NCBI GenBank assembly: GCA_051016155.1
Contig: CP136537.1
Coordinates: 1-64,000 of the forward strand
Direction of reading: 5' to 3'
Origin: RCC90-49c sp051016155
GTDB taxonomy: Bacteria > Bacteroidota > Bacteroidia > Cytophagales > Amoebophilaceae
Length of the DNA stretch: 64,000 bases
The stretch's first letter is position 1, and the number at the start of each line of letters is the position of its first letter. The notes beneath the pieces are model-generated. The model had not been told where the DNA came from, ran no database searches, and was given only the letters and a program-made list of their open reading frames with translations. Positions 35,619 to 45,368 of this stretch are shown here, in pieces. Position numbers and translations under genes: made by a program.

Positions 35619-37775
35619 TTATTGTGTCTTTGCTTGAAATTCTACTTTGACCACTCCTTTGACCATTTCTAAACCAAACTCAGCCGAAGTGATTTTGTCC
35701 ACTTTTTCGCCTAGCCCCTGGATTGCTGTCAGGATCGATTGGGCCCCTTGTGTTACTTGTAAGGTTTGTTGGTCAGCACGCACAGGAATACTGGCTGTAT
35801 GGCCTATCAGTTGCTGGCCTGGATTGTCTCCTACAATTTCGCGCAGCGTCGTAGTAAATGAGGGAGGGGTGCCTTCTACGCCAGCATGCAAAGCTTCAGG
35901 CGGTTCGTGGAGGGCTGCCATTTGAATCTCTCCATCAAAAAGACACAGCAAGACTTCTTTAGAGAGCCGCTCCATGCGTAGCTTGGGTATCTCTGTGTTG
36001 CCCTGTGTGTCGGCATAGCCATTTACTTCTAGGCTGGGCCAGCCCCCCACCACGGCCGAGCGTAGCAAGAAGCCGGTATACTTGCCACTAGTATTGGCGT
36101 AGTTAAGTAGTTCAGCTTTTTGAGGCCTGGCTTTTTTTGCCTGGCTTTTGGCTGCTTGCATCAGTAGGGCCTTTTTAGGCGCTAGCTGGTTATCCTCTCC
36201 TGTAGTAGCCCTGCCAAGGCTAAAAGCGCCATCCAGCAAGCTATCGATCCAGTTGAGGTCTAGATAAAAAAAGCGCATAGACTCAGGAGGGAGCATTGCT
36301 TCGTGCGGTACTAGGTAGCTAAAAGGAACGCCCTTGAGTAGACTGAGCTGGCTGAGCCACTGGGTAACTACTTGAGGAATATCGTCTTGGGCTGTTGCTA
36401 GACGTGCCTGTCTTGTCCCCCATATTTCCTGAAAGGCAGTAACGCCTTGCAGTTTGTTATGAATAATCTGCTGCTCCTCAGCAGCCACTGCCTGGGCCGT
36501 CTGCGTCCTTTTCCAGTTGTAGAGCGCTGTAGCAAAGCTATTGTTCTGCAAAGCCAACAGCTGTCCGAGCTGCCAAGCAGCGCCATAAGCCACATCAAAT
36601 AGGCCAGTGTCAGGATTGTAGCGATTGGCGGCATCGGGCCCAGAAATAGGCAGGGTATTGTCAAGTGTTTCTGTCACATAGTAGGGAAGCAAAGGCCCCC
36701 GATACCAAGAAACAGTGTGGCCTGCGTGTCTGAGGTGATGGTCCAAAGGAAGATAACCCATGCTCAGGGCACTTTTCACCAGTACTTGACCATCTCCATC
36801 GGTCATAGTGCCAGTAGCCTGGCGCGATAGTGCCTCCTGCACGGCCTCTTGCGAAGGCGCTGGACCACTGGGAAACTGTAGGGTAGTAAGCCCTAGATTG
36901 CCTTGTGCGTCTTTGTTGAGATTCTCTAATAGGCTTTTGAAGCTTTGATCCAGATCATTGGCTATAAAGCGCCACGATTTGTAGCAGAGAAGCCGTACAT
37001 GCTGTACATCACTGGGCAGCTGACTACTTCCGTCTTCAGCAGGGAGGTTGGGCCCCATGTTTTCTAACGAAACAAGGAAGGCGTAGCTGGTAGTGTTTGT
37101 TTTGGACAAACGGTTGCTCAGCACCACGGCATAGGACTGATCTGATAGGGCTTGTTGATCCTCTTTGTCTACTGTCGTCGTCTCTCTGATATGGGCCAGA
37201 TATGGCAACTCAGTTGCTGTAGGCGCAATCTTGTTAAAGAGTGCAGCAGAGATGTCAATGGCGTTACAGGGATCATCGGGCGATTCGCCATAGTCTAGCT
37301 TATCAAAGCATGGATAGGAGTAATAGCCTGCAGGCATGGTGCCTGTACCTTTTACAGCAGAACCCGCTACGGTAATAGGTGTACTGTTTGGGACTAGGTC
37401 TTTGGCTGTCTTTTTCTGAATGGTGGGCACCTCGTCTTCATTGAACAAAAAAACAGCGAGCCAAGGGGCGCTTTCTTCCTCTGGTACTGAGGTCCTATTC
37501 CAAGGAAGGATACGTTTTTTGAATACTACGTGAGGCAATACTTCTGAAAATTCACCGTTGGCATGGTTTTGCGGAAAGACTGAGTGATAGTCTTCTGGCT
37601 TAAAAGTGAAGCGTTCACCCTTGACGGCAAATTGCTTGCTTGTGGAAAAGGAACCTTCTTCTTGGTTGACCTTTTGCGTCACTTGCAGGGTGTATTCACC
37701 TGCTTTGAGCGGAGGAATGTCGTACTGAATAAAGGTTACCTTTTTCTGTTGCCCTGTTTCAAGCGTTGTTGCCAT
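35619..37775 (-). CDS. Unknown 718-residue protein (cluster gene 3)
   Basis: No named family is recognised. Visible segments: an N-terminal beta-type region (QYDIPPLKAGEYTLQVTQKV and FAVKGERFTFKPEDYHSVFP, then LPHVVFKKRILPW), a central GYLPLDHHLRHAGHTVSWYR region followed by GPLLPYYVTE, then a helical part (LGQLLALQNNSFATALYNW), and a C-terminal domain with SLEVNGYADTQGNTEIPKLR. The start M lies 14 bases after the DUF6603-like gene's stop. No export signal. Its tight spacing to genes 2 and 4 suggests a complex or sequential assembly. Confidence 0.6.
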   Translation of the reverse strand: MATTLETGQQKKVTFIQYDIPPLKAGEYTLQVTQKVNQEEGSFSTSKQFAVKGERFTFKPEDYHSVFPQNHANGEFSEVLPHVVFKKRILPWNRTSVPEEESAPWLAVFLFNEDEVPTIQKKTAKDLVPNSTPITVAGSAVKGTGTMPAGYYSYPCFDKLDYGESPDDPCNAIDISAALFNKIAPTATELPYLAHIRETTTVDKEDQQALSDQSYAVVLSNRLSKTNTTSYAFLVSLENMGPNLPAEDGSSQLPSDVQHVRLLCYKSWRFIANDLDQSFKSLLENLNKDAQGNLGLTTLQFPSGPAPSQEAVQEALSRQATGTMTDGDGQVLVKSALSMGYLPLDHHLRHAGHTVSWYRGPLLPYYVTETLDNTLPISGPDAANRYNPDTGLFDVAYGAAWQLGQLLALQNNSFATALYNWKRTQTAQAVAAEEQQIIHNKLQGVTAFQEIWGTRQARLATAQDDIPQVVTQWLSQLSLLKGVPFSYLVPHEAMLPPESMRFFYLDLNWIDSLLDGAFSLGRATTGEDNQLAPKKALLMQAAKSQAKKARPQKAELLNYANTSGKYTGFLLRSAVVGGWPSLEVNGYADTQGNTEIPKLRMERLSKEVLLCLFDGEIQMAALHEPPEALHAGVEGTPPSFTTTLREIVGDNPGQQLIGHTASIPVRADQQTLQVTQGAQSILTAIQGLGEKVDKITSAEFGLEMVKGVVKVEFQAKTQ

Positions 37776-37789
37776 AGTGAATACTGTTT

Positions 37790-40700
37790 TTATGCTGCTT
37801 TTTCTTCTCCCAATAGCCTCAAAGCTGGCTGCGCTGTCAGATCGCTTTTAGCCGCACTCGATAGCTCTTCCACTTCAATAGTGGAGTCAATAGCCAATCC
37901 ACTGGCTATGATGGCCGCCAATAGCTTGGGACGATTATTGGTAGCTGCTGGCCCTTCTATTGTGGTAGCCACGGTCTCCTCTTTGAATGGGTCTTGAGTG
38001 GATACGTAAGGCACGCTCCATAGATAAGACTGGATATTGGGATCAATGGTATACTGCAGATTAGTTAAGTCGATGGGTACTTTGCTAGAATCAGGAGGAG
38101 CTACGTAAGGCTTTAGCGTAAAGCCTGTAAGTACATTGTCCAGCGTAGTGTCATTGACAGGATCCCCTATCTCAGTGCTGATGTCCCACAGTGCTTTAGG
38201 GACGCTGCCGTAATTCTTGATGGCATGGAAAGCACTGTTCTCTTCGCTATGGAGCGCAAGGGTATGCTCAGAAGAAAACTGTTGATCATTTAGCCCCACA
38301 GGCCGTACGCCTAAAGTGGTGTATTGTTGTTCATGAGGCTGCTGATCGTCTGGAGCCAATGTTATTTTTCCCTGAAAACTGCCTTCATTGGAAGGAATGA
38401 CTGTAGCAGGAATAATGGACTGTGTAGTAATCTCAAGTTCCTCTGGATTAACTACCCAGTTGAGTGTGCCCTCTTGGTCGCTCAACTCCTTGATGAGCCC
38501 TTTGGCGATCGTGATTTTACACACATCTGGATTAGCTGGATCATCAGCCAATAGGCGTGTAGAAGACGTAGAGGGCTTTTGGGGGAGAAGCTGTTGTGTA
38601 AATTCACTCCACGCTATGGGTTTGGGTTGGTCTTGGTCGCCACTGCCAAATGCAATGTCAAAGGAGATAATGGATAAGTGTACTGTAGCTATGCCCGAGA
38701 AGTCAGGTCCCCAAAGATGTAGGCCTACACCCACATGAATGGTCAGGTCTATGGACGTGAACAATAGATTCAACTTAAAGGAGGCCCCAATATCTACATT
38801 GGCGTGAATGTCATAGTGGAAAGGCTTCCACACGATCAAGAAGTCTGCTTCTACACTGAACCAAGCCTTGATGCCTCCTCCATGCCAGGAAGCTTCTAAG
38901 AAGCCGCCGGCCATGATGGCATTGGGGGTCATGGCAAAGTATTCCTCGCCTTTGATCTCTATGGCATCAGCCACCTGCCAGTTGATGCCCAAGCGAGGGA
39001 CAATAGGGTACTGCGCAGGGAGCGTATAGTTGGGGTTATATCCCCCCATGGTAATGACAAAATCTCCTGCATGGTCTCCAGAGAACCAAGCACAAAAGGC
39101 AAAGCCACCCGTGAGATGACAGTCTTTAGAAAGGACGTAGGAACTATTGGTGAGCTGTCCACGAACAGACAGCTCCTCTCCATTGGCCGGTATGGAAGCT
39201 TTGAGGGCCAGCTCGGCATAGATGATAGGAGCCGTCACTCCTGTTGGGACAGAAAGTACAGACAGCCCCAGCAAAGCTATCTCCACGTCAGTGCCAAAGA
39301 CCATGGTGACCAGCGCAAAAGAGTCTATCATCTCAAAAGAGGTGAATCGGACGCCTGCGGTGAGCCAGTCACTACCCACTTCTGGTGCCACAATGCCTTG
39401 GTCCACCAGCTCCTGCAGCACCTTGCTCACTTGTTCGCCTATGTCTTGGTCAGGTCGAGGGATGGGCGGATTGTTGAGCCCCATGGCCCACTCTACAAAA
39501 GGAAACGTGGCTACGCCATTGATATCGGGCAATAAGAGTTTCCGATTGAACCCGAAACCTGCTGCCAGGCCTGTGACAAAGAAGAAAGGAGGGCCGCCAA
39601 TGGGATAATCAATGACAGCGTACAAGAACATGGAGGGGTGGTTATCTACTAGCGTATATCCTCCTATACCAGCAATGGAAAGAGCCTCTGTTCCTATTAG
39701 AATGCTTCCCGTAAGGTTGACAGGATCAATAGAACCTTGCAAGTCTCCGCCAATCTTAACGGGGCCGCCAGCATAGGTGATGCCCATGCCATCTAGCGTA
39801 AACTGGGTATTGAAGCCATCGATGGGGAGGCTGACGCCAAGGCCCTCGAGAGAGAGTTCTAGGGCACTGACTGTGGCCGAAACATTGAGTAAGACAAAGA
39901 GATTGGAGTCAGTGTACTGTAGTCCTACCTTATCAAAGTAGAGTGGGCCAAAGTTCTTTTGCAGCGGTATCCAGTGAGCACCCTGGCTACTGGTTGCCTG
40001 TGGTGCCAGGGCAAGAGAGTCGGAGGGCGTATCGCCTGAGGGTAAGCAAGTAGGCAAACGAGCTGGCTGACTACTATCGTCATCCATGTCAAATGCAAGG
40101 GACGTGCTCTCTTGCCCTGCTTGTAGGTCTAATTGTAGATAGACATGGGTAGTAGGCTCATCTGTTGCCCCACTCATAGCACCGGCGAGTCCCGCCACTC
40201 TAGCATTCGCAGCAGTGCCTACATGAAATTCCTTTAGGACGAGTTTTTCTTGTATGCTTAGTGCGCTGGCAATGATAGGCAGGTTAGACAGGTCTACTGA
40301 AGTGTTGATGGCCAGGTCAAAGGTGAGCGGCGTTTCAGACTGCGTGCCGTTATTCACTTGTAGCGTGATGGTAGGGTTGGGATCTGCTGAGAACTGTGCG
40401 TCCCCTCTGAAGGTAAAGCTTTGGGTACCGGTGTTAAAAGAAGCACTTAGATTCTTGACCCTGATGTCTGCAATAGGGCCAGGAAGTGTGATTTCTACGC
40501 CCATCTTCTTAGCCAAGTCACTAATAATATCCCCTACGGGAATATCTTGCCCTGCGCCAGTGCTGCCTTCGAATAGTATGCCCTGGTCGCTTGCATAACT
40601 GGCGCTGATAGCGAGGTCTACGCCAGCAATAGTAAAGGTGCTTGCCAAGGTTCCACTTCCTATGAACTTTCCATTGTCATGCTGCCCATTCATATCGAAA

Positions 40701-41842
40701 TAACATCCACTAAGGTCTACCCCCTTCACAATGGTAATAGGCTTACTGGTGCCTACCATAAAATCATAGGAGTCTTGCGCTGTGTAGAAAACAAAGGAAA
40801 GCGTGTCGATCTCAGCGCTCTCAGTGAGGCCTTGAGGGAGCTTTAATTGAAAAAAGTCAAATACTGGGCCCAGCTTGATGTTGTTGTCTTGGGCTAGCTG
40901 TACATACACGGCTTTGTCTTCGCCTATGAATTGCCCGCCCACGTCAAAAGTGATACCGCTTGTGCCCGCTATACCGCCTATGGTCATTTTGCCATTGAGT
41001 AAGGCTTGAAAAGTAAGCTCTCCCTTCGTCCCATCTGCTAGCAACGGATTGAGTACTTCTACAGTCAGGGTGGGATCGCTTACAGAAAATTTTCCTGAGA
41101 AGAAAGTCCATGCTTCGTCATAACCTATGGACATGCTGATGTAATCGCATGAAGGTGCTTGAGGATTGAAAGACATGGCCCATGCTTGGAGTTTAATTTT
41201 ATTTAAGTCCAGCAAATCAGGAGGAAGAATCTCAGAGAGGTTTTGCCCTCCTAACATAGAAACGAGTCCTGCTAGATTTAGTGAGATGCCTTGCTGCCAA
41301 GCAGGATCTTCAGTATCGATGGCTATCGCCCAATTGCCATCGTAAGGGGGGGCTGAGATGATGACCGGAATTTTGGTAGATTGGTCGCTATCTTTTCCAG
41401 CTTGTACGGTCACTTTGAAGTTGAGATATACTGTCTGCTGGACAGCGTCACCCACGTAGTAGATACGAATGGGCTTTTGTAAGCTCAGATTGAATGCATC
41501 TAGCAATGACCAAGAAGCACCTGTTGTAAATTCACAGACGAGATTGGCTATCAGAAAAGACTTTTTCTCTGCGTCATATTGTTCTAGAAAGGTAAAAGTG
41601 AAGGTCGTGTTCTCCTCCCCATAGATGGTAGCCGTGCCTGTCAGGGTAGGATTTTGAGGATCCGTCTTGGTGTCGACCGCAATGTTCGTGAGCGGAATAG
41701 ACTTGTTGGCTGGGCTCGGCAGCATTGCGAAGAGCTCTGCTACCATAGGCGCATCGAACAGGTCTACAGAGACGGTAAGATCACCTCCCTGTGGTTGCTG
41801 GTCTAGCCAGGTGATGACTTGCTGTATGGTTTGAATAGCCAT
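37790..41842 (-). CDS. DUF6603-like giant protein, 1350 aa (cluster gene 2)
   Basis: A beta-rich protein with no signal peptide. The C-terminal third shows the features I associate with the DUF6603 family: DFVITMGGYNPNYTLPAQYP, IVPRLGINWQVAD, IKGEEYFAMTPNAIMAGGFL, and WFSVEADFLIVWKPFHYDIH, followed by glycine-rich beta strands (GVGLHLWGPDFSGIA). The N-terminal ~850 residues are repeated beta modules (SFTFRGDAQFSADPNPTITL, ISASYASDQGILFEGSTGAG). Function is unknown for the family. The label is by motif recall and should be confirmed by profile search. The gene begins 9 bases after gene 1. Confidence 0.65.
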   Translation of the reverse strand: MAIQTIQQVITWLDQQPQGGDLTVSVDLFDAPMVAELFAMLPSPANKSIPLTNIAVDTKTDPQNPTLTGTATIYGEENTTFTFTFLEQYDAEKKSFLIANLVCEFTTGASWSLLDAFNLSLQKPIRIYYVGDAVQQTVYLNFKVTVQAGKDSDQSTKIPVIISAPPYDGNWAIAIDTEDPAWQQGISLNLAGLVSMLGGQNLSEILPPDLLDLNKIKLQAWAMSFNPQAPSCDYISMSIGYDEAWTFFSGKFSVSDPTLTVEVLNPLLADGTKGELTFQALLNGKMTIGGIAGTSGITFDVGGQFIGEDKAVYVQLAQDNNIKLGPVFDFFQLKLPQGLTESAEIDTLSFVFYTAQDSYDFMVGTSKPITIVKGVDLSGCYFDMNGQHDNGKFIGSGTLASTFTIAGVDLAISASYASDQGILFEGSTGAGQDIPVGDIISDLAKKMGVEITLPGPIADIRVKNLSASFNTGTQSFTFRGDAQFSADPNPTITLQVNNGTQSETPLTFDLAINTSVDLSNLPIIASALSIQEKLVLKEFHVGTAANARVAGLAGAMSGATDEPTTHVYLQLDLQAGQESTSLAFDMDDDSSQPARLPTCLPSGDTPSDSLALAPQATSSQGAHWIPLQKNFGPLYFDKVGLQYTDSNLFVLLNVSATVSALELSLEGLGVSLPIDGFNTQFTLDGMGITYAGGPVKIGGDLQGSIDPVNLTGSILIGTEALSIAGIGGYTLVDNHPSMFLYAVIDYPIGGPPFFFVTGLAAGFGFNRKLLLPDINGVATFPFVEWAMGLNNPPIPRPDQDIGEQVSKVLQELVDQGIVAPEVGSDWLTAGVRFTSFEMIDSFALVTMVFGTDVEIALLGLSVLSVPTGVTAPIIYAELALKASIPANGEELSVRGQLTNSSYVLSKDCHLTGGFAFCAWFSGDHAGDFVITMGGYNPNYTLPAQYPIVPRLGINWQVADAIEIKGEEYFAMTPNAIMAGGFLEASWHGGGIKAWFSVEADFLIVWKPFHYDIHANVDIGASFKLNLLFTSIDLTIHVGVGLHLWGPDFSGIATVHLSIISFDIAFGSGDQDQPKPIAWSEFTQQLLPQKPSTSSTRLLADDPANPDVCKITIAKGLIKELSDQEGTLNWVVNPEELEITTQSIIPATVIPSNEGSFQGKITLAPDDQQPHEQQYTTLGVRPVGLNDQQFSSEHTLALHSEENSAFHAIKNYGSVPKALWDISTEIGDPVNDTTLDNVLTGFTLKPYVAPPDSSKVPIDLTNLQYTIDPNIQSYLWSVPYVSTQDPFKEETVATTIEGPAATNNRPKLLAAIIASGLAIDSTIEVEELSSAAKSDLTAQPALRLLGEEKAA

Positions 41843-41851
41843 GTTTTGTAC

Positions 41852-43429
41852 TTAAGAGATTTTTAATTCATACTCATAGTCACTAAAAGCAGTCTTGCTA
41901 AAAAGGATAGGATCACTCTTCTGCAAATCTTTAAACTTGTCCAAAGCTTTCTGACTACCTACCCATATGTTACCTCGAGCATCGGGGAAATTGCGTTGGT
42001 TGATATCCTTGCCTTCAGCAGTTGAGAATTGAATCTTCCAGTTTTTTGCTGTATAATCTTTAATAGCTGCCTGCGTAGGATGACCATAGTAATGTTTTCT
42101 GGCCGTCCTACTACTCATACCATACGAATAGCATAGATAGCTGTTTATGCCAGATCCCGTCTGAGCCGCGGGAATTCCTGCCGTGGCACCATGCTTACTG
42201 GAACCATGATGTGTGGCCAGAAGGACACGGAATTTTGCACTCGAACTCAAAGCAATGAAATTTTTAAAGCTGGCATCTCCTGGCATGAATACTTTGCCTC
42301 CTGCTACCGTCACCAGCATGCCAATGGTATTTCTATTGTTGTTAATCACAGGGGTTGACCCCTTTCCAGGGTATCGGGAGAGATACACGTCACAGGCAAA
42401 GTTTAAAATCTTAGATTTCTTGGTGAATGGGGCCATAATTTTTCTTGATATGCCAACATTTTTTAAAAATCTTTGGCAGGTAGGCGAACTGCTATGAATA
42501 CCAGGATCGGGGACAATCCAGGTCAATGATTGAAAAGATGACTTGTATGCTTTGCGTTTTGCAAGCCCCCAATGGTCATTGTCCCAATGCGATAATATTA
42601 CCTTTAAGTCACTGGTACTGTTTTGGAGGATGGGGTTGCGCTTACTGCTTCCAGCGTTCGACTTTAAATAAGGAGGAGCACCATTTCCTTTGCCTACATC
42701 AAAATAGCACACAGGCTCCCCATCTGTGCCAAACAACATGTTACATCCTCCTGCGCCCACATCCATCACACCGAGCCCTCCTAAAGGTTTTCCTGCTGTA
42801 AGCACTTCTTTTGAGGGAGTAGTTGGAAGCACCTCAACTGGGGAATCAAATAGATTCATTAGGCTCACAAACGTGGCTGGGTTGTCTAGTGTTTTCCAAA
42901 TTTCCACTTCCAGGGGACAGGATTGAGCATCATCATCCGCTTCGTAGTCTTCTAGATAAAAGTCTCCTATCAATTTGCTTTGATCAGTCGCCTTTTTCAA
43001 TCTTACCTGGTACCAGGGAAAAAAGTCTACTGCTTGATCGCTAATTATTCCTTCTTTTTTTAACGCTTGTACCAGTGCTTCGTTCGGTGAGTCCAGTATC
43101 CTGTTTATATCGGAGCTTGCCTTAAGGTTATCAAGCGCGAAAAAGTAGATAGGTAGAGTTGTTCCTTGGAGACGAAACTTGGCAACGTTGCTTTTTGCTT
43201 GCGCTGCCGCATCAATGTATTTATCAACGAATTGTTTGGGTATGAGCTCAAAGCCTAAATCATAAGCATCAACACCATCGTATATTTCTGTACGCGATAA
43301 GAAAGCATAAAAATCTGTGTGGATTCCCTCTGACAATAACTGCTCTATAACTTGATTGATCTGTTTTATGTCTTTTGCAAAGTTGTCAGCTCCCTTTTTT
43401 TGCTGACTCGTAAAAAAATTTCCAAACAT
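41852..43429 (-). CDS. ComEC-like metallo-beta-lactamase-fold hydrolase (cluster gene 1)
   Basis: This 525-residue protein is first in the operon. After an N-terminal ~220 residues of unknown type, an MBL fold appears: GLGVMDVGAGGCNMLFG, VCYFDVGKGNG, metal motif VILSHWDNDHWG (H-x-D-x-D-H, as in ComEC-type hydrolases), FMPGDASFKNF and LLATHHGSSKHGA. ComEC-type MBL domains cleave nucleic acids or phosphoesters; which one is not shown. No membrane segment, so it is not ComEC itself. The gene ends 9 bases before the DUF6603-like gene. The upstream gap (43430-43682) has no clear promoter box. Confidence 0.75.
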   Translation of the reverse strand: MFGNFFTSQQKKGADNFAKDIKQINQVIEQLLSEGIHTDFYAFLSRTEIYDGVDAYDLGFELIPKQFVDKYIDAAAQAKSNVAKFRLQGTTLPIYFFALDNLKASSDINRILDSPNEALVQALKKEGIISDQAVDFFPWYQVRLKKATDQSKLIGDFYLEDYEADDDAQSCPLEVEIWKTLDNPATFVSLMNLFDSPVEVLPTTPSKEVLTAGKPLGGLGVMDVGAGGCNMLFGTDGEPVCYFDVGKGNGAPPYLKSNAGSSKRNPILQNSTSDLKVILSHWDNDHWGLAKRKAYKSSFQSLTWIVPDPGIHSSSPTCQRFLKNVGISRKIMAPFTKKSKILNFACDVYLSRYPGKGSTPVINNNRNTIGMLVTVAGGKVFMPGDASFKNFIALSSSAKFRVLLATHHGSSKHGATAGIPAAQTGSGINSYLCYSYGMSSRTARKHYYGHPTQAAIKDYTAKNWKIQFSTAEGKDINQRNFPDARGNIWVGSQKALDKFKDLQKSDPILFSKTAFSDYEYELKIS

Positions 43430-44556
43430 GGTAGGTCACAGATTTTGTTTCGGCTGTTGCTTCAAGGCCCTTGGATAGCTTCTGTGTGCTTGCAGGCTAT
43501 CAGGGCTGTTAGGTCTATAGATGTCCTTCGTTATTTCTAATTGTTCCTCGCGTTACTTGCATTTCTATTTTTTTATTCATAGTAGCAGACAAAATTCAAA
43601 AAAGCAAGCAAAAAGTGATTTTATAAGAAAAGTGACATGCAGTCGTTTTTTCTCTTATTATATACTCTGAGGCCATTGCATTTGTCTCGTCCTAAAATAG
43701 GTTGACAGTTTTAAAATTAGTCCTGTTAGAAATTTACAATTTTGATTTAGTCCTGACATAGCTTTACACTGATTGTCTAGTGCTATGGATCGCTTGGATC
43801 ATGGGCTAGGGGGATCGCCTGGCCTACCTTGATCCTGATACTTATTCTTCCACAGACGCACACGTTTTGAGCTTGCTGCATGTGAGGCCGACGGAGACAT
43901 ATATCCTAGGCTCATATGCGGACGCTCTTCGTTATAATAGCTCACTGCTTCCTTGAGAACCTTTTGCCCTTCTGATAGGCTTGATACTTTATAGGCCCTC
44001 AAATACTCCTGTTTCAATATCCCATTCACACGCTCGGCTATACTATTGTCCAAGGGAGACCCTTTTGCCCTCATGCTGATACGAATCCCATGGGCTGTTA
44101 ACTCCGCTAGGTAATCTTTACTACAATACTGTACCCCACGATCTGAGTGATGGATCAGCGACATAGACGCCCCCTTAACACTTAACAAGGCCATTTTCAG
44201 GGCCTGCAACGTTTCCTTGGCTGCCAAACTCGTCGACACAGGGTAGCCTACTATCTTTCTTGAGTATGCATCCGTTATTAGACTTATGTATAAGTAACCA
44301 TGCCCTGTAGGGCAATACGTTATATCACTTACCCACAGCTGATTCGGGCCGCCTACTTCCAAATTCCTTATCAGATTGGGATACTTCACTAGCCAGTGAG
44401 CAGATTGCGTTGTACGAACGCTTCGCTTTTTACGCCTAACCAGTAGGTTGTTCGCTGACAATAAGTCAAATAATGCGTCTCTCCCCAGTTTTATTTGATG
44501 CGATAAGATAAAGGGTTCTAATAACTCATAGAGCTTTCTGGTGCCCATTCTAGGTA

Positions 44557-45368
44557 GTGTCGTCAGAAGTTACTATATTGAACCGAAAAATGCCTATAAA
44601 ACCTGCCTATCAACGACACGATATCTCTGACCAAGTATGGAACAAGCTCGTTCCCCATTTGCCGGGAAGACCTGGTGCTTGGGGAGGAGTAGCCACAGAC
44701 AACAGACGATTCATCAACGCCGTGTTTTGGATCCTTCGAACTGGTGCCCCATGGCGGGACTTACCTCCTGAGTACGGAGATTGGAAAAATACACATCGAG
44801 GCTTCAGCCGCTGGCGTGATAAAGGAGTATGGGAAAAACTCCTAGAAATGCTATCAGATAATCCTAACTATACGTGGCTCATGATTGATACTAGCCATAT
44901 CAAGGTGCACCCCCATGGCACTGGAGCAGAAGGAGGCAATGAGGCGATGAATCGCACAAAAGGGGGCTCAATACGCAACTACATTTGGCCGTGGATGCGT
45001 CTGGTATGCCGCTCAGCGCCATTATTACAGAAGGTACCGAGGCAGATTGTAAGCAAGGTGTTGAGCTACTCAAAGACTTACCTGCCGAGGGGGTGATAGC
45101 AGATAGGGGCTATGACACAGAGCAAGTAGTCAAAGAGGCGAAATCAAAGAATAGACAATGAGTGATACCGAGTAGAAAGCATAGAAAAGTAGAGCGTAGT
45201 TACAACCGAGAAGTGTATCAACTACGTCATATGATAGAGAACACGTTTTTGTATCTGAAGCGTAGGCGCGGGATATGTAGGCGCTATGCCAAGAGAAGGA
45301 GCTCATTTCTGGCCGCTATTCAAATCAGATGTCTAGGTATTGTCGTCACAATACAAATGCTATATTGA
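44557..45368 (+). pseudogene. IS5-family transposase (IS5a), degenerate
   Basis: The first frame (44557-45096) begins MPIKPAYQRHDISDQVWNKL after a short lead and has the insertion-sequence core WLMIDTSHIKVHPHGTGAEG. Past the AAAAGGGGGC run the conserved reading moves to the -1 frame (LNTQLHLAVDASGMPLSAII). In that frame an in-frame TGA follows SKNRQ near 45151 before VIPSRKHRKVERSY resumes at 45162. The 3' end is cut by IS5b, which entered the CTAG of the conserved ATGTCTAGCTTTATGG. It has both a nonsense change and an insertion, so is inactive. Confidence 0.85.

Noticed and set aside
28179..43429. Operon read as a complete contractile injection system or prophage
   Set aside because: No sheath, tube, baseplate, terminase, capsid or AAA ATPase gene is visible; only collar and fibre-like parts. 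A cargo or tip set for a system encoded elsewhere remains possible.
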